Below are positions 1 to 8,660 of a stretch of DNA of 64,000 nt, piece by piece. The position numbers and the translations under genes were made by a program. The first letter of the stretch is position 1; the number at the start of each line of letters is the position of its first letter. A model generated the notes under the pieces. It worked only from the letters and a program-made list of their open reading frames with translations, was not told the DNA's origin and ran no database searches. This stretch comes from Candidatus Eisenbacteria bacterium (GTDB lineage Bacteria > Orphanbacterota > Orphanbacteria > Orphanbacterales > Orphanbacteraceae), in contig VGIW01000005.1 in the NCBI GenBank assembly GCA_016867715.1, positions 1-64,000 on the forward strand, in the 5' to 3' direction.

Positions 1-402
1 CTCTTCGCGGATCAAACGTCCGGCGCGAAGAACGAGGCGAGTCCCCTCCCCCCCTTCGGGAGCGGTGAGAAGCTCGACCTCCGCCACCGAGGCGATGCTC
101 GGGAGCGCCTCGCCCCGAAAACCGAACGTGGCGACACGGAGGATGTCGTCGGCGTCCCGGATCTTGCTCGTCGCGTGGCGCGCGAAGGCGAGGCGCGCGT
201 CCTCGGCGTCCATTCCGGCGCCGTCGTCGGCGACCTCGATGAGAGCGCCGCCCCCCTCCTCCACGCGGACCTCGATCGCCCGCGCGTCCGCATCGAGCGC
301 GTTCTCGACGAGCTCCTTCGCGACCGAGGCGGGGCGCTCGACCACCTCCCCCGCGGCGATCCGGTTCGCCGCCGACTCCGGGAGCACGCGGATCTTCGCC
401 AT
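1..402 (-). CDS. mutL: DNA mismatch repair protein MutL, N-terminal part (cut by window edge)
   Basis: Partial gene; 134 N-terminal residues are visible and the rest lies before base 1. MutL is the ATPase that links mismatch recognition by MutS to downstream repair. The GHKL ATPase motifs are in place: motif [11 protein letters not shown] (residues 29-38, catalytic Glu about 30), motif II DDGAGM (59-64) and motif III GFRGEAL (94-100). The ATG at 402 begins [20 protein letters not shown], the usual MutL N-terminus, two bases after the mutS stop. A GGAGGGG ribosome-binding site lies inside the end of mutS, so mutS and mutL are co-transcribed and probably translationally coupled. Confidence 0.96.
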   Translation of the reverse strand, partial: MAKIRVLPESAANRIAAGEVVERPASVAKELVENALDADARAIEVRVEEGGGALIEVADDGAGMDAEDARLAFARHATSKIRDADDILRVATFGFRGEALPSIASVAEVELLTAPEGGEGTRLVLRAGRLIREE

Positions 403-404
403 CG

Positions 405-3017
405 CTACGCCCCTCCGTTCGCGGGGCCGAGCCGGGACTTCCATTCGTGCAGGAGCCGAAGCCCTTCGAGCGGCGGAAGGCGGTCGGGGTCGATCTCCCG
501 GATCTCGTCCGCGATCCGCTCCTCCTCGCTCCGGAAGAGCGGGATCTGGCGGGGGACCCCCTTGCCGAGCACATCGATCGGCTTCGTCACGTGCTCGCGC
601 TCGAGGTGCGCGAGAACCTCCTTCGCTCGCCGCACGACCTCCTCGGGAAGCCCGGCGAGGCGCGCGACCTGGATGCCGTAACTCCGGTCGACGCTCCCCG
701 GGACGACCTGCCGGAGGAAGACGACGCGGTCGCCGTACTCCTTGACGAGGACGGAGAAGTTCCGCACGCGCGCGAGTTCGTCCGCGAGGACGGCGAGCTC
801 GTGGTAGTGCGTCGCGAAGAGCGTCTTCGCGCCGACCTCCTCGTGCCGGTGCAGGTACTCGACCACCGCCCACGCGATCGAGACCCCGTCGAACGTCGAG
901 GTCCCGCGCCCGATCTCGTCGAGAAGGACGAGGGAGCGCGGCGTGGCGTTGTGGAGGATGTTCGCCGTCTCGGTCATCTCGACGAGGAAGGTGCTCTGTC
1001 CGCGCGCGAGATCGTCCGCCGCGCCGACCCGGGTGAAGATCCGGTCCGCCGCGCCGAGCTCCGCGCTCTCCGCCGGCACGAAGGAGCCGGCCTGCGCGAG
1101 GATCTGGATGAGCGCGACCTGGCGAAGATACGTCGACTTCCCCGCCATGTTGGGGCCGGTGAGGATGTGGATCTGGCTCTCCGCCGCGTCGAGGTCGGTG
1201 TCGTTCGGCACGAACCGTCCGGGGCCGAGGATCGCCTCGACGACCGGGTGCCTTCCCGCGCGAATCCGGATTCGGTTCTCGCCGTCGACCCTCGGGCGCG
1301 CGTACTTCCTACGGACCGCGCAGTCGGCGAGGGCGAGAAGGACGTCGATCGCGGCGGCGGCTTCTCCGATCCTGCGGATCCGGGGCCCCTCCGCGGCGGC
1401 GGCGGCCCGCACCTCGACGAACCGCTCCTCCTCGAGCGCGCGGATCCGCTCCTCGGCGCCGAGGATCCGCTCCTCCTGCTCCTTGAGCTCGGGCGTGATG
1501 TACCGCTCGGCGCCGACGAGCGTCTGTTTCCGCGTGTACGAGGGGGGCACCTCTTGCGAGCGGCTCTTGGAGACTTCAATATAATATCCAAAAACTTTGT
1601 TGTAGCCGACCTTGAGGTTCGGGATGCCGGTCTTCTTCCGCTCGCGCTCCTGGAAGCCGGCAATCCATCCCCGTCCGTCCGTGCCGATGCTCCGGAGATC
1701 GTCGAGCTCCGCGTCGAAACCCTCGCGGATCACCCCCCCCTCCTTCATCGAGAGAGGGGGCTCATCGACGATCGCGCGCTCGATGAGATCGGCGAGCGCA
1801 TCGAGGCTCTCCGCCCGCTCCGCGAGGGCCGCGAAACGCCGGCTCTCGGCGCCCGCGAGGCGCTCCCGAAGGTGCGGCACGAGGCGGAGCGAGCCTTTGA
1901 GCGCGACGACGTCGCGCGGGGTGCCGCGGCCGAGAACGATCTTCCCCGCCAGCCGCTCGAGATCGCCGAAGCGGCGGAGGAGATCGCGAACCTCCTCCCG
2001 CCACGAGGAGCGGCGGACCGCCTCCGCCACCGCTTCCAGGCGCTCCTCGATCCTCGCCGGATCGACGAGCGGGCGGAGGAGCCAATCGCGAAGAAGCCTC
2101 CCCCCCATCGCGGTGACGGTGGCGTCGAGAACGCCGATCAGCGTCCCGCTCTCCGCCCCCTCGCGGATCGGGCGGAAGATCTCGAGATTTCGCCGCGTGG
2201 TCTCGTCGAGGATGAGGTGATCCCGCGTCCGGATCGGGAGGACTCGGTCGATGTGGCGAAGGTCGGTCCGTCCGAGCGCGCGGAGATAATCGAGGAGAGC
2301 GGCCGCGGCGGCGAGCCCGCCCGCGAGGTCCGCGCACCCGAAGCCATCGAGCGTCTCGACCCCGAGATGATTCTTGAGGGCGCGCTCCCCGCTCTCGGCG
2401 TCGAACTTCCAATCCTCGACGTGCGTGAGGGAGGGCTCGCGGCTTCCCGCGGCGGTGAGAGAGAACGAACCGCGCTTCCCCTCCGGAAGGAGGAGCTCGG
2501 AAGGCTCGAAGCGGGCGACCTCCTCCGCGATCTCCTCGTCCGCGATCTCGCCGATTCGGAAATCGCCGGCCGCGAGGTCGATCGCCGCGATCCCCCACGC
2601 CCTCTTCTCTCGCCCGGCGCCCGGCGCGAGCGCGACGAGGTAGTTCGGGCGCTTCCCCTCGAGGAGGCTTCCGACGAGGGCGGTCCCCGGCGTGATGACC
2701 TCGGTCACCTCGCGCCGCACGAGGCCCTTCGCCTTCTTGGGATCCTCGGTCTGATCGCAGACGGCGACCTTGCAGCCGAGGCGAAGGAGGCGGTCGATGT
2801 AGTGATCCGCCTTGTGCCAGGGGACCCCGGCGAGAGGGATCGGCGTCTCCTCTCCCTTTGATCGCGTGGTGAGCGTGAGCCCGAGGAGCTGCGAGGCGAC
2901 CTCCGCGTCCTCGTGGAACATCTCGAAGAAGTCGCCCATGCGGAAGAAGAGGATGGCGTCCGGATGCTGCTCCTTCACCGCCCAGTACTGGCGCATCATC
3001 GGCGTCCGGGCGTCCAT
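405..3017 (-). CDS. mutS: DNA mismatch repair protein MutS
   Basis: Full-length MutS of 870 residues, the mismatch-recognition ATPase that works as a dimer with MutL. The Phe-x-Glu mismatch wedge is present in GDFFEMF (Phe about 30, Glu about 32). The connector, lever and clamp domains follow, then the Walker A motif [10 protein letters not shown] near residue 620 and the Walker B/signature [12 protein letters not shown] near 700. The ATG at 3017 is chosen because its A is shared with the TGA stop of the upstream gene (TGATG); a GTG one codon upstream is possible. It lies in the lapA-lapB-SPOR-mutS-mutL run, an unusual companion set for mutSL. Confidence 0.98.
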   Translation of the reverse strand: MDARTPMMRQYWAVKEQHPDAILFFRMGDFFEMFHEDAEVASQLLGLTLTTRSKGEETPIPLAGVPWHKADHYIDRLLRLGCKVAVCDQTEDPKKAKGLVRREVTEVITPGTALVGSLLEGKRPNYLVALAPGAGREKRAWGIAAIDLAAGDFRIGEIADEEIAEEVARFEPSELLLPEGKRGSFSLTAAGSREPSLTHVEDWKFDAESGERALKNHLGVETLDGFGCADLAGGLAAAAALLDYLRALGRTDLRHIDRVLPIRTRDHLILDETTRRNLEIFRPIREGAESGTLIGVLDATVTAMGGRLLRDWLLRPLVDPARIEERLEAVAEAVRRSSWREEVRDLLRRFGDLERLAGKIVLGRGTPRDVVALKGSLRLVPHLRERLAGAESRRFAALAERAESLDALADLIERAIVDEPPLSMKEGGVIREGFDAELDDLRSIGTDGRGWIAGFQERERKKTGIPNLKVGYNKVFGYYIEVSKSRSQEVPPSYTRKQTLVGAERYITPELKEQEERILGAEERIRALEEERFVEVRAAAAAEGPRIRRIGEAAAAIDVLLALADCAVRRKYARPRVDGENRIRIRAGRHPVVEAILGPGRFVPNDTDLDAAESQIHILTGPNMAGKSTYLRQVALIQILAQAGSFVPAESAELGAADRIFTRVGAADDLARGQSTFLVEMTETANILHNATPRSLVLLDEIGRGTSTFDGVSIAWAVVEYLHRHEEVGAKTLFATHYHELAVLADELARVRNFSVLVKEYGDRVVFLRQVVPGSVDRSYGIQVARLAGLPEEVVRRAKEVLAHLEREHVTKPIDVLGKGVPRQIPLFRSEEERIADEIREIDPDRLPPLEGLRLLHEWKSRLGPANGGA

Positions 3018-4030
3018 CACTCGTCTTCCGGAAGCGCGCGGACGATGTCCCCCCCGAGCCCTTGCCGAGAGAGGTGTTCTCTCGCCGTCTGCGCCTCCTC
3101 GGGCGTGGCAAAGGGGCCGACGCGGACCCGATAGAGAACGCGTCCTTCTCCGCCGCTCGGATAGACGTCGATCGCGCCGACCCCCCGGGCCCTCTCGCCG
3201 GCGACGAAACGCCGGGCATTGCTTTCATCCTCGAAGGAAGCGATCTGAACATAATAGACGGCGAGGATCGTGTCCCGAGGGGGCGGGGCCGGAGGAGCCG
3301 CTGCTTCCGCGGCAACTTCCTCCGGGGCGCGCCGCGGCGTCTCCCCGGAGCCGGCGGCGGCCCGATCCTCGCGCGTGTCCGCCCCCTCGAGACGAGCCTT
3401 GAGGAGGAGCGCCGGGGCGCTGAAATCGTGCCTCCCGGCGAGAAGAGGTTTCAACACCGATGCCGCCCGATCGAGGGAACCCTTCCGAGAGAGCGCCTCG
3501 GCAGCGAGGTATCGGGCGCGGATCGCGGGGGGTGCGTCTCTTCCGTTCTCGGCTGTCCCGAGGAGAAGCTGGATTCCCGAATCGACTTCTCCCGCCGCGA
3601 CGAGCGCGAGCCCGCGCCAGCAGGATGCGTCCATCTTCTCCTCCCCCGCGAGCAGCCTCGCCGCCTTCCCGAAATCGTCGGCGGCCGCCCGGTACGCGCC
3701 GACCGCGAAGCGATAGCGCCCGAGCGCGAACCAAGCGCGCGGGTCGTCCCAGCGATCGGCCAGGCGGGCGAGGCGCTCGAGGTAGACCGGGCCGTCCGGC
3801 TCGAGCTCGTTCCAGCGGAAGAGCGCCTCGTTTCCAAGCGCGCTCCCCTCGTGTTCATCGGCGATGCGCCGGAGCTCGGCGCGCGCCTCCTCGGCCTCTC
3901 CCGCGGCGAGAAGCTCGTCGGCGGCCGAGAAGATGCCACCCACGGCCGGCGCGCTTCCGATCGCGAGCGGGATCAGGATCGCGAGGAGGAGGTCGCCGGA
4001 CCGGGAGCGGCGGCGTTCCACGTCAGGCAT
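3017..4030 (-). CDS. secreted TPR-like protein with C-terminal SPOR domain
   Basis: Predicted 337-residue envelope protein of unknown specific role. After a basic N-terminus there is a hydrophobic segment (about residues 14-30, LLLAILIPLAIG) that looks like a signal peptide or anchor. The middle is alpha-helical with tetratricopeptide-like repeats (ALGRYRFAVGAYRAAADDF and similar). A proline/alanine-rich linker follows, then a SPOR domain (about 258-333, starting AVYYVQIASFEDESNARRF), a fold known to bind denuded septal peptidoglycan glycans. The ATG at 4030 has a GGAGGTG ribosome-binding site 7 bases upstream and overlaps the end of lapB by 58 bases. This start is needed to keep the hydrophobic segment near the N-terminus. 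Confidence 0.82.
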   Translation of the reverse strand: MPDVERRRSRSGDLLLAILIPLAIGSAPAVGGIFSAADELLAAGEAEEARAELRRIADEHEGSALGNEALFRWNELEPDGPVYLERLARLADRWDDPRAWFALGRYRFAVGAYRAAADDFGKAARLLAGEEKMDASCWRGLALVAAGEVDSGIQLLLGTAENGRDAPPAIRARYLAAEALSRKGSLDRAASVLKPLLAGRHDFSAPALLLKARLEGADTREDRAAAGSGETPRRAPEEVAAEAAAPPAPPPRDTILAVYYVQIASFEDESNARRFVAGERARGVGAIDVYPSGGEGRVLYRVRVGPFATPEEAQTAREHLSRQGLGGDIVRALPEDE

Positions 4031-5169
4031 TGGGGGCACCTCCAGAACGGTTCCTCGCCGGGAAAGCCGCAGCGGGGGCACGCGAGGGGGGGCGTGGGGA
4101 TCGGGTTCTCTTTCAGGAAGTCGGCCGCCTCGCGGACCGCCCGTTCGGGGGTCCGGTTCGTGCACAAGAGATAGAGAAGCCGGCTTCGCGCCGCAGAGGA
4201 TGACGGATCGCTCTCCACCGCGCGCCGCGCGGAGTCGATCGCCTTGTTGTCCTCCCCTCGCCGGGAGTAGAAGTCCGAAAGGGCGAGAAGCGTCGGCGGG
4301 TTCTCCGGCGCTCGGCCGAGAATCGCTTGGAAGACCTCCTCCAAGCGGTTCAGGTTTCCGGTTTCGAAGAGAGCCTGCTCGAGGCGATCGAACGTGACGT
4401 AGGCCAGTTCCGGCGCCGCCTGGTGGAAACGCTCCCAATACCCGATCGCCTCCTCCATCTCGCCCGCGTCGTACGCGATCGCGCCGAGCCGGTAGAGAGC
4501 CTCGGCGCATTCCGGATGAAGCTTCAACGCTTCAAGAAAAATCAGCTTCGCGCGTTCCGCATCCCCCGCTTGGAGGACCGAGCTCCCGCAGATCGCGCGG
4601 TAGCGGGCCAGCTTCTCCGGCGCCTTCTCCTTCCGGATCTTCATCCCTTCCCGGAAAAGCTCGTAGGCCTCGTCCCATTCCGAGCGCCGCTCGTGGAGGG
4701 CGACCATCTTCGAGCGGATCCTCGCGTTCTCCTTGTCGTGCGCCAGAAGGCCGGAGAGGACCTGGAGCGCCTCTTCGGTCCGGCGCAGCGCGAGAAGATC
4801 GTCCGCGATCGCCTCGCGGACGCGCGCCTTCTCCTCGGCGCTCAGCTTGCGGCGAAGGATCGTCCCGACGTCGAGATCGCGATGGATGCGGAGCGCGCGG
4901 TCGAGCGCCCCCCGCTTCCGGAGCAGACTGCCGAGCCGAAGGTACGCGTCGGTATTCGTCGGATCGACCTGGACGGTCTGTCGAAGCTCCCGGAGCGCGT
5001 TCTCCTCGTCCCCTTCGAGAAGCGCGTTCAGCGCTTCCACGTAGCGAGGGCGCGGCGCGGGTCTTCTCCGTCGGAGAATCCAGACGATCAGCCCGGCGAC
5101 CGCAAGAAGAAAGAGGAGGCCGAGCAGAAGGACGGCCGGGGATTCGGGTCTGCCGTAGTTGCCCAGCAT
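3973..5169 (-). CDS. lapB: LapB/YciM-like membrane-anchored TPR protein with zinc ribbon
   Basis: 398 residues with the domain order of LapB (YciM), the inner-membrane adaptor that in E. coli directs LpxC to FtsH proteolysis and so limits LPS synthesis. One membrane segment (about 13-33) is followed by an RRRR stop-transfer motif, then about eight TPR-like helical repeats, then a rubredoxin-like zinc knuckle near the C-terminus (Cys364, Cys367, Cys378, Cys381 in CPRCG...CPQC). It lies 12 bases downstream of a lapA-like gene, the same order as in E. coli. Assignment rests on architecture plus synteny. Control of LpxC here is inference, although lpxC is in the same window (57955-59283). Confidence 0.88.
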   Translation of the reverse strand: MLGNYGRPESPAVLLLGLLFLLAVAGLIVWILRRRRPAPRPRYVEALNALLEGDEENALRELRQTVQVDPTNTDAYLRLGSLLRKRGALDRALRIHRDLDVGTILRRKLSAEEKARVREAIADDLLALRRTEEALQVLSGLLAHDKENARIRSKMVALHERRSEWDEAYELFREGMKIRKEKAPEKLARYRAICGSSVLQAGDAERAKLIFLEALKLHPECAEALYRLGAIAYDAGEMEEAIGYWERFHQAAPELAYVTFDRLEQALFETGNLNRLEEVFQAILGRAPENPPTLLALSDFYSRRGEDNKAIDSARRAVESDPSSSAARSRLLYLLCTNRTPERAVREAADFLKENPIPTPPLACPRCGFPGEEPFWRCPQCLTWNAAAPGPATSSSRS

Positions 5170-5181
5170 GCGGGTTCCGTT

Positions 5182-5508
5182 CTATGGCCTTTCGGAGAGC
5201 GGGTTGCCTTCGTCTTCATCGACGACCGGAATGTTCCGGAGGGCGATCAGCTCCTTCTCGTATTGCTTGTTCCGCATTCGGAGCTCCCGGATCCGAAACT
5301 GCAGCCGGATCGTGTGCACGAGAAGGTACAGGAACGTGAGCAGGGACCCGAGGAGGAACGCCAGGAAGAGCGCGAGCACGAGCGGGACGTCGTAGAACGT
5401 TCCGAAGTACAGATTGAGCTTGACCCGCGGTTCCGGGTTCAGGACGGCGATGCCGAGCACGAGCAAGAGAATCAGAAGGAGCAGGAAGGACGTCAGGATT
5501 CGGCCCAC
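5182..5508 (-). CDS. lapA: LapA-domain (DUF1049) inner-membrane protein
   Basis: Small protein of 108 residues with two hydrophobic helices (about 5-23 and 42-65) and a charged, coiled-coil-prone cytoplasmic tail (about 66-95). This is the LapA/DUF1049 layout: a first helix, a short loop ending NLYFGTFYDVPLVLAL, a second helix and a heptad tail. LapA partners LapB in LPS assembly control in enterobacteria. The start is GTG at 5508 with only weak ribosome-binding complementarity. It is the first gene of the lapA-lapB-SPOR-mutS-mutL run and lies about 38 bases downstream of the predicted transcription start of the promoter at 5553-5581. Confidence 0.88.
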   Translation of the reverse strand: MGRILTSFLLLLILLLVLGIAVLNPEPRVKLNLYFGTFYDVPLVLALFLAFLLGSLLTFLYLLVHTIRLQFRIRELRMRNKQYEKELIALRNIPVVDEDEGNPLSERP

Positions 5509-5552
5509 GGTTTGTTCCCGCCTTTCCTCGGTGGATCCGCTTCCGTGTCGGG

Positions 5553-5581
5553 ATTCTAGGGGGCTCGGCGGGGTCTGTCAA
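5553..5581 (-). promoter_or_regulatory. sigma70-type promoter for lapA-lapB-SPOR-mutS-mutL
   Basis: On the minus strand, TTGACA (5581-5576), a 17-base spacer and TAGAAT (5558-5553). The -35 is a perfect consensus match and the -10 differs from consensus at one position. The predicted start of transcription is near 5546, giving a leader of about 38 nt before the lapA GTG. Confidence 0.75.
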
Positions 5582-5987
5582 TGCCCTTCGGGCGCGGGTC
5601 TTGCGCCGCGCCGCTTCTGTCTCCCGTGTCGTCGGACGCGCGGGTCCCAGACGACGAGGTCTGTCTTGCTCCGGAGACGGGGGGCGGGGCAGAGCGGCGA
5701 GTTGCCGCGCGCCGCGCGCGGCATGTTTGAGCAAGCGAGCCTCACCCTCGGCGCCGGAGCTTCCCGTCTTCGCTGGATCGGATCCGCGTTTTCCTGTCGC
5801 CGCCACCCGCCGTGGTTGCGTTGGTGAACGGCGGGTCTCTCCTTCGCGCCGCATGCGCGAAGGAGCTTCCTCGCCACCCCGTCGCTCTTCGCGACGGGGA
5901 GCCCCGGCTCGGTCGTGTCGGCGGCTGTCCGCTCGATGCTCGCCAGTCGCCCTTTCGGGCTAGGAAATAGGGTATCAGGTACCGAAT
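5582..5987. other. hairpin-rich non-coding spacer between PorV-like gene and lapA promoter
   Basis: No convincing gene is seen in any frame here. The stretch holds four close inverted repeats with perfect stems: 5703-5710/5716-5723 (8 bp), 5806-5813/5828-5835 (8 bp, 14-nt loop), 5841-5849/5855-5863 (9 bp, 5-nt loop) and 5877-5885/5891-5899 (9 bp, 5-nt loop). Short GCCC-TTC-GGGC motifs occur near 5583 and 5950. At 5971 there is a ggtatcaggtacc sequence beside the stop of the PorV-like gene. It could be a structured RNA, a cluster of repeat palindromes, or a termination zone; none of the hairpins is followed by a clear T run. Confidence 0.55.
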
Positions 5988-6962
5988 TTAGAAGGCGAAC
6001 GAGCCGGAGACGCGGTGCGTGTCGTCGAGGTCCGCGTTCGTGAGAAACGCGTAGTCGAGAGAGAGCGCGTTCCCTCCGAACGGAATCCGGAAGCCCGCGC
6101 CCGCGGCGAAGGCGTTCTCCCCCGAGCGTTCCTGTCCGAGCCGAAGCGCGAGGCGTTCGCGGAAGAAGTACTCGAGCCCGAGCCGGAGGTCGGCGCTCGC
6201 CTCGCCCATCCAGTAGGCGGTCGCGTACTTCCTCCCCTCGAAGCGCGCGTCGATGTCCGCCGCAAGAGTGAGCCTTCCCCCGATCGAGGGGAGATGAAAC
6301 GGATACGAAACGCCGAGCTTCACCGTCGGCAGGATGGTTTCCGTCTCTTTCTTCCATGCAAGAAACGTCGTGGTCGCGTCCTGCACGTTGATCCCGACAG
6401 AGAGACGCCTCCACGGGCGGAGCAGGGTCCCGACGTCGAAGCCGATTCCGAGGGCGGAATCGTCGCCGATGCTCTTGCGGAGGATCTTCGCGCTCCCCCC
6501 GACCGCCGCCCAACTCTTCCAGAGGCGGCCGTACGAGAAGAAGAAACCCCACTCCGCGTCGCTCACCCAGCGGGAGACGTACGGCCGGAGCGTCGTCGAG
6601 TCGAGCTCCGTGTAGCCGATGTCGTCGATCCCGGTCCGCACGAACGAGAAGCCGAACGCGGCGCGGTTCTCGTTCGCCGTTCCGAGCTGCTGCACGAAGC
6701 TCCCTGCGTCGTAGTTCACGAGATCCCCGAACCGTTCCGAGTGCATGAAGACGATCTCGCGCCGCTCGACGAAAATCATGCCGGCCGGATTCCAGTAGCC
6801 GGCGGTCGCGTCGTCCGCGACGCTGACGAACGCGCCCCCCATGCCGAGAGCGCGCGCCCCGATTCCGGTCGCGAGGAACTCGCCGCCGTACTTCGCGAAC
6901 CCGAATGATTCCGGCGCGAGACCGATGAGGAGGAGCCCTGCGAGAAGCCCACTTCTTTTCAT
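5988..6962 (-). CDS. PorV/PorQ-family outer-membrane beta-barrel protein
   Basis: 324 residues. A signal peptide (about 1-22, MKRSGLLAGLLLIGLAPESF) precedes the signature start of this barrel family, in which a GARALGMGGAFVSVADDATA segment is followed by YWNPAGM. Alternating beta-strand sequence runs to a C-terminal aromatic residue (SGSFAF), as in outer-membrane barrels. Known members act with type IX secretion (PorV, PorQ) or are FadL-like channels; the exact role here cannot be assigned and no other type IX component is in the window. The ATG at 6962 has AAAGGAAA about 12 bases upstream. The gene has its own promoter at 7057-7085. Confidence 0.85.
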   Translation of the reverse strand: MKRSGLLAGLLLIGLAPESFGFAKYGGEFLATGIGARALGMGGAFVSVADDATAGYWNPAGMIFVERREIVFMHSERFGDLVNYDAGSFVQQLGTANENRAAFGFSFVRTGIDDIGYTELDSTTLRPYVSRWVSDAEWGFFFSYGRLWKSWAAVGGSAKILRKSIGDDSALGIGFDVGTLLRPWRRLSVGINVQDATTTFLAWKKETETILPTVKLGVSYPFHLPSIGGRLTLAADIDARFEGRKYATAYWMGEASADLRLGLEYFFRERLALRLGQERSGENAFAAGAGFRIPFGGNALSLDYAFLTNADLDDTHRVSGSFAF

Positions 6963-7056
6963 GCTGCCGACGAATTTCCTTTCGGGAGCCTTTGGCCGGC
7001 CGAGGCGCGGCCGTGTGGGGGGCTCAATCGCGGGTCGGAGCCGAACTCCAAGGTGA

Positions 7057-7085
7057 ATTGTACCCCTTCCGCGCTTCCGGGTCAA
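7057..7085 (-). promoter_or_regulatory. sigma70-type promoter for PorV-like gene
   Basis: On the minus strand, TTGACC (7085-7080), a 17-base spacer and TACAAT (7062-7057). The -35 overlaps the stop codon of the upstream GlmU-like gene. The predicted start is near 7050, leaving a leader of about 88 nt before the ATG at 6962. Confidence 0.72.
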
Positions 7086-8305
7086 GACCACCTCCCCTTT
7101 CTTCCTTCCCAGAGGGCCCGAAGCCGGGAAAGCTCTCCCCCCTCCCTCGCCGCCGGGCGCCCCGCCCGCTCGAGCTCCCCCCTCCTCCGTTCCCTCGCTC
7201 GCTTCATCGTTTCGACCGCGCGATCGAAATCGTAGAGGGCGTTTCCTTCCCCCCAGGTGAACGGCGGGACGTAGCCCCCGACGAGCCCCCTCTCTCCGAA
7301 GAGGTTGCTCGCCGCGCCGACGACGGCCCCCGTTCCGATCCGCGTTCCGATCGCGCTCTTCACGTGGTCCCCGATGAAGCAGCCGAGCTTCCGAAGCCCG
7401 GTGTCGACCGAGCCTTCTCCCCAGTCGACGCGGATCGTCCCGTAGTTGTTCTTTAGGTCCGAATTGTTCGTGCCGGCGCCGAGGTTGACCCACTCCCCGA
7501 CGTACGCATGCCCGAGAAAGCCCTCGTGCTGCTTGTTCGAGAAGGCGCCGAAGACGGTCTCCTCCACCTCGCCCGCCGCCCGGCTCCCCTCGCCGATCGT
7601 CGTCCCGGGCCCGATGCGGGAGCCGGACTTGATCCGTGCGTCCGGGCGGATCCAGAGAGGTCCCCGGAGCACGGCGTGCGCCTCGATGGCGGCCCGCTCC
7701 CCGATGCGGACCGGGCCGCCCTTCGCGTCGAGGAGGACGAACGGTTCGATCGCCGCGTCCTTCCCGAGGAAGACGCCCGCTTGTCCGAGGACGCGCGCGT
7801 CGGGAAGGTCGCCGCCGGATGCGGGCGCGTACGTGAAGCAATCAAGATCGGGGCGCCGGCGGCACGCGTCGAGAAGGGACCCGTCCTCTCCGATACGGCG
7901 CGCGTTCCCTGCCACGAGGTCCCACGGGTTCTCCACGATCGCTCCCGATCCCTCGGATGCCGGAAGATCCCCGCGAAGGTCATCGAGGAGCGGATCGTCC
8001 CCGCCGCCCGCGGCGCGTTTGGAATCCGCGAGGACCGCGAGGATCCTCCCTCCGTGCGTCCACGCGCGCGGCCGATCGCCGTTCGTTCGGATCGTCTCCG
8101 CGAGCGACGGCTCCGGGATCGAGAGCCGGTTCACGAAGAGAACGCATTCCGACTCGCTCGTGTCGAACCCCGCATCGAAGAGAACGAGACGCCAACGCTC
8201 CTCGAACGTGAAGCCCCCGAAGAGAAGGCGCTCGAGAGGGCGGACCGGAAAAAGACCGCGAAAGGGGCCGCTCCGGGCTTCGTCAGCGAAGAGGACGCGG
8301 GCCAA
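7082..8305 (-). CDS. GlmU-like putative sugar nucleotidyltransferase with left-handed beta-helix
   Basis: 407 residues, resembling the alternative GlmU family of Bacteroidetes-type bacteria (putative UDP-GlcNAc diphosphorylase/glucosamine-1-phosphate N-acetyltransferase). The N-terminus carries the family motif VRPLERLLFGGFTFEERW in place of the classical nucleotidyltransferase LxGGxGTRM loop. The C-terminal half (about 195-345) has hexapeptide repeats of a left-handed beta-helix, and GAGTNNSDLKNNYGTIRVD resembles the acetyl-CoA/uridyl site loop of GlmU. The start is TTG at 8305 with AGGAG 7 bases upstream. It lies 22 bases downstream of tRNA-Leu and may be read from the same transcript. The substrate is not proven by sequence alone. 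Confidence 0.8.
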   Translation of the reverse strand: MARVLFADEARSGPFRGLFPVRPLERLLFGGFTFEERWRLVLFDAGFDTSESECVLFVNRLSIPEPSLAETIRTNGDRPRAWTHGGRILAVLADSKRAAGGGDDPLLDDLRGDLPASEGSGAIVENPWDLVAGNARRIGEDGSLLDACRRRPDLDCFTYAPASGGDLPDARVLGQAGVFLGKDAAIEPFVLLDAKGGPVRIGERAAIEAHAVLRGPLWIRPDARIKSGSRIGPGTTIGEGSRAAGEVEETVFGAFSNKQHEGFLGHAYVGEWVNLGAGTNNSDLKNNYGTIRVDWGEGSVDTGLRKLGCFIGDHVKSAIGTRIGTGAVVGAASNLFGERGLVGGYVPPFTWGEGNALYDFDRAVETMKRARERRRGELERAGRPAAREGGELSRLRALWEGRKGRWS

Positions 8306-8327
8306 GGGCCTCTCCTGGGCGGCGTCG

Positions 8328-8414
8328 TGCCGAGGGCCGGACTCGAACCGGCACGAAGTTGAGAACTTCAGCGGATTTTAAGTCCGCGGCGTCTACCCGT
8401 TTCGCCACCTCGGC
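8328..8414 (-). tRNA. tRNA-Leu (anticodon UAA)
   Basis: 87 nt. The acceptor stem GCCGAGG/CCTCGGC pairs perfectly, discriminator A at 8328, anticodon loop CTTAAAA (anticodon TAA), a long type II variable arm and a T loop GGTTCGAGTCC. The 3' CCA is not encoded. Third of three tandem tRNAs. Confidence 0.96.
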
Positions 8415-8443
8415 GCTTGCGGGCGGAAACGGAGCGGAGAGAA

Positions 8444-8515
8444 AGGCGGCACCCGGATTCGAACCGGGGATCAAGGATTTGCAGTCCTCTGCCTTAGCCA
8501 CTTGGCTATGCCGCC
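8444..8515 (-). tRNA. tRNA-Cys (anticodon GCA)
   Basis: 72 nt. The acceptor stem GGCGGCA/TGCCGCC is perfect, discriminator U as expected for Cys, anticodon loop CTGCAAA, and T arm CCGGTTCGAATCCGG. CCA is not encoded. Middle tRNA of the Gly-Cys-Leu cluster. Confidence 0.96.
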
Positions 8516-8551
8516 TCGCGCAGGCTCGCAGGGCTTCATGGACGACGATGG

Positions 8552-8623
8552 AGCGGGAAACGGGACTTGAACCCGCGACATCCACCTTGGCAAGGTGGCG
8601 CTCTACCACTGAGCTATTCCCGC
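8552..8623 (-). tRNA. tRNA-Gly (anticodon GCC)
   Basis: 72 nt. The acceptor stem GCGGGAA/TTCCCGC is perfect, discriminator U, anticodon loop TTGCCAA and T arm CGGGTTCAAGTCCCG. First tRNA of the cluster, 37 bases after the GT2 stop codon. The order Gly(GCC)-Cys(GCA)-Leu(UAA) matches glyW-cysT-leuZ of E. coli. Confidence 0.96.
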
Positions 8624-8660
8624 TCTCCATAACAACGAACGTTCGGGCGGCGGCCCTCCG

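Noticed and set aside
447-2861. Long open frame on the plus strand opposite mutS (about 800 codons)
   Set aside because: Antisense of a clear mutS; charged, low-complexity translation and no domain motif. GC-rich codon bias keeps the opposite frame open.
4327-5559. 410-codon plus-strand frame opposite lapA and lapB
   Set aside because: Shadow of lapAB; highly charged repeats without motif.
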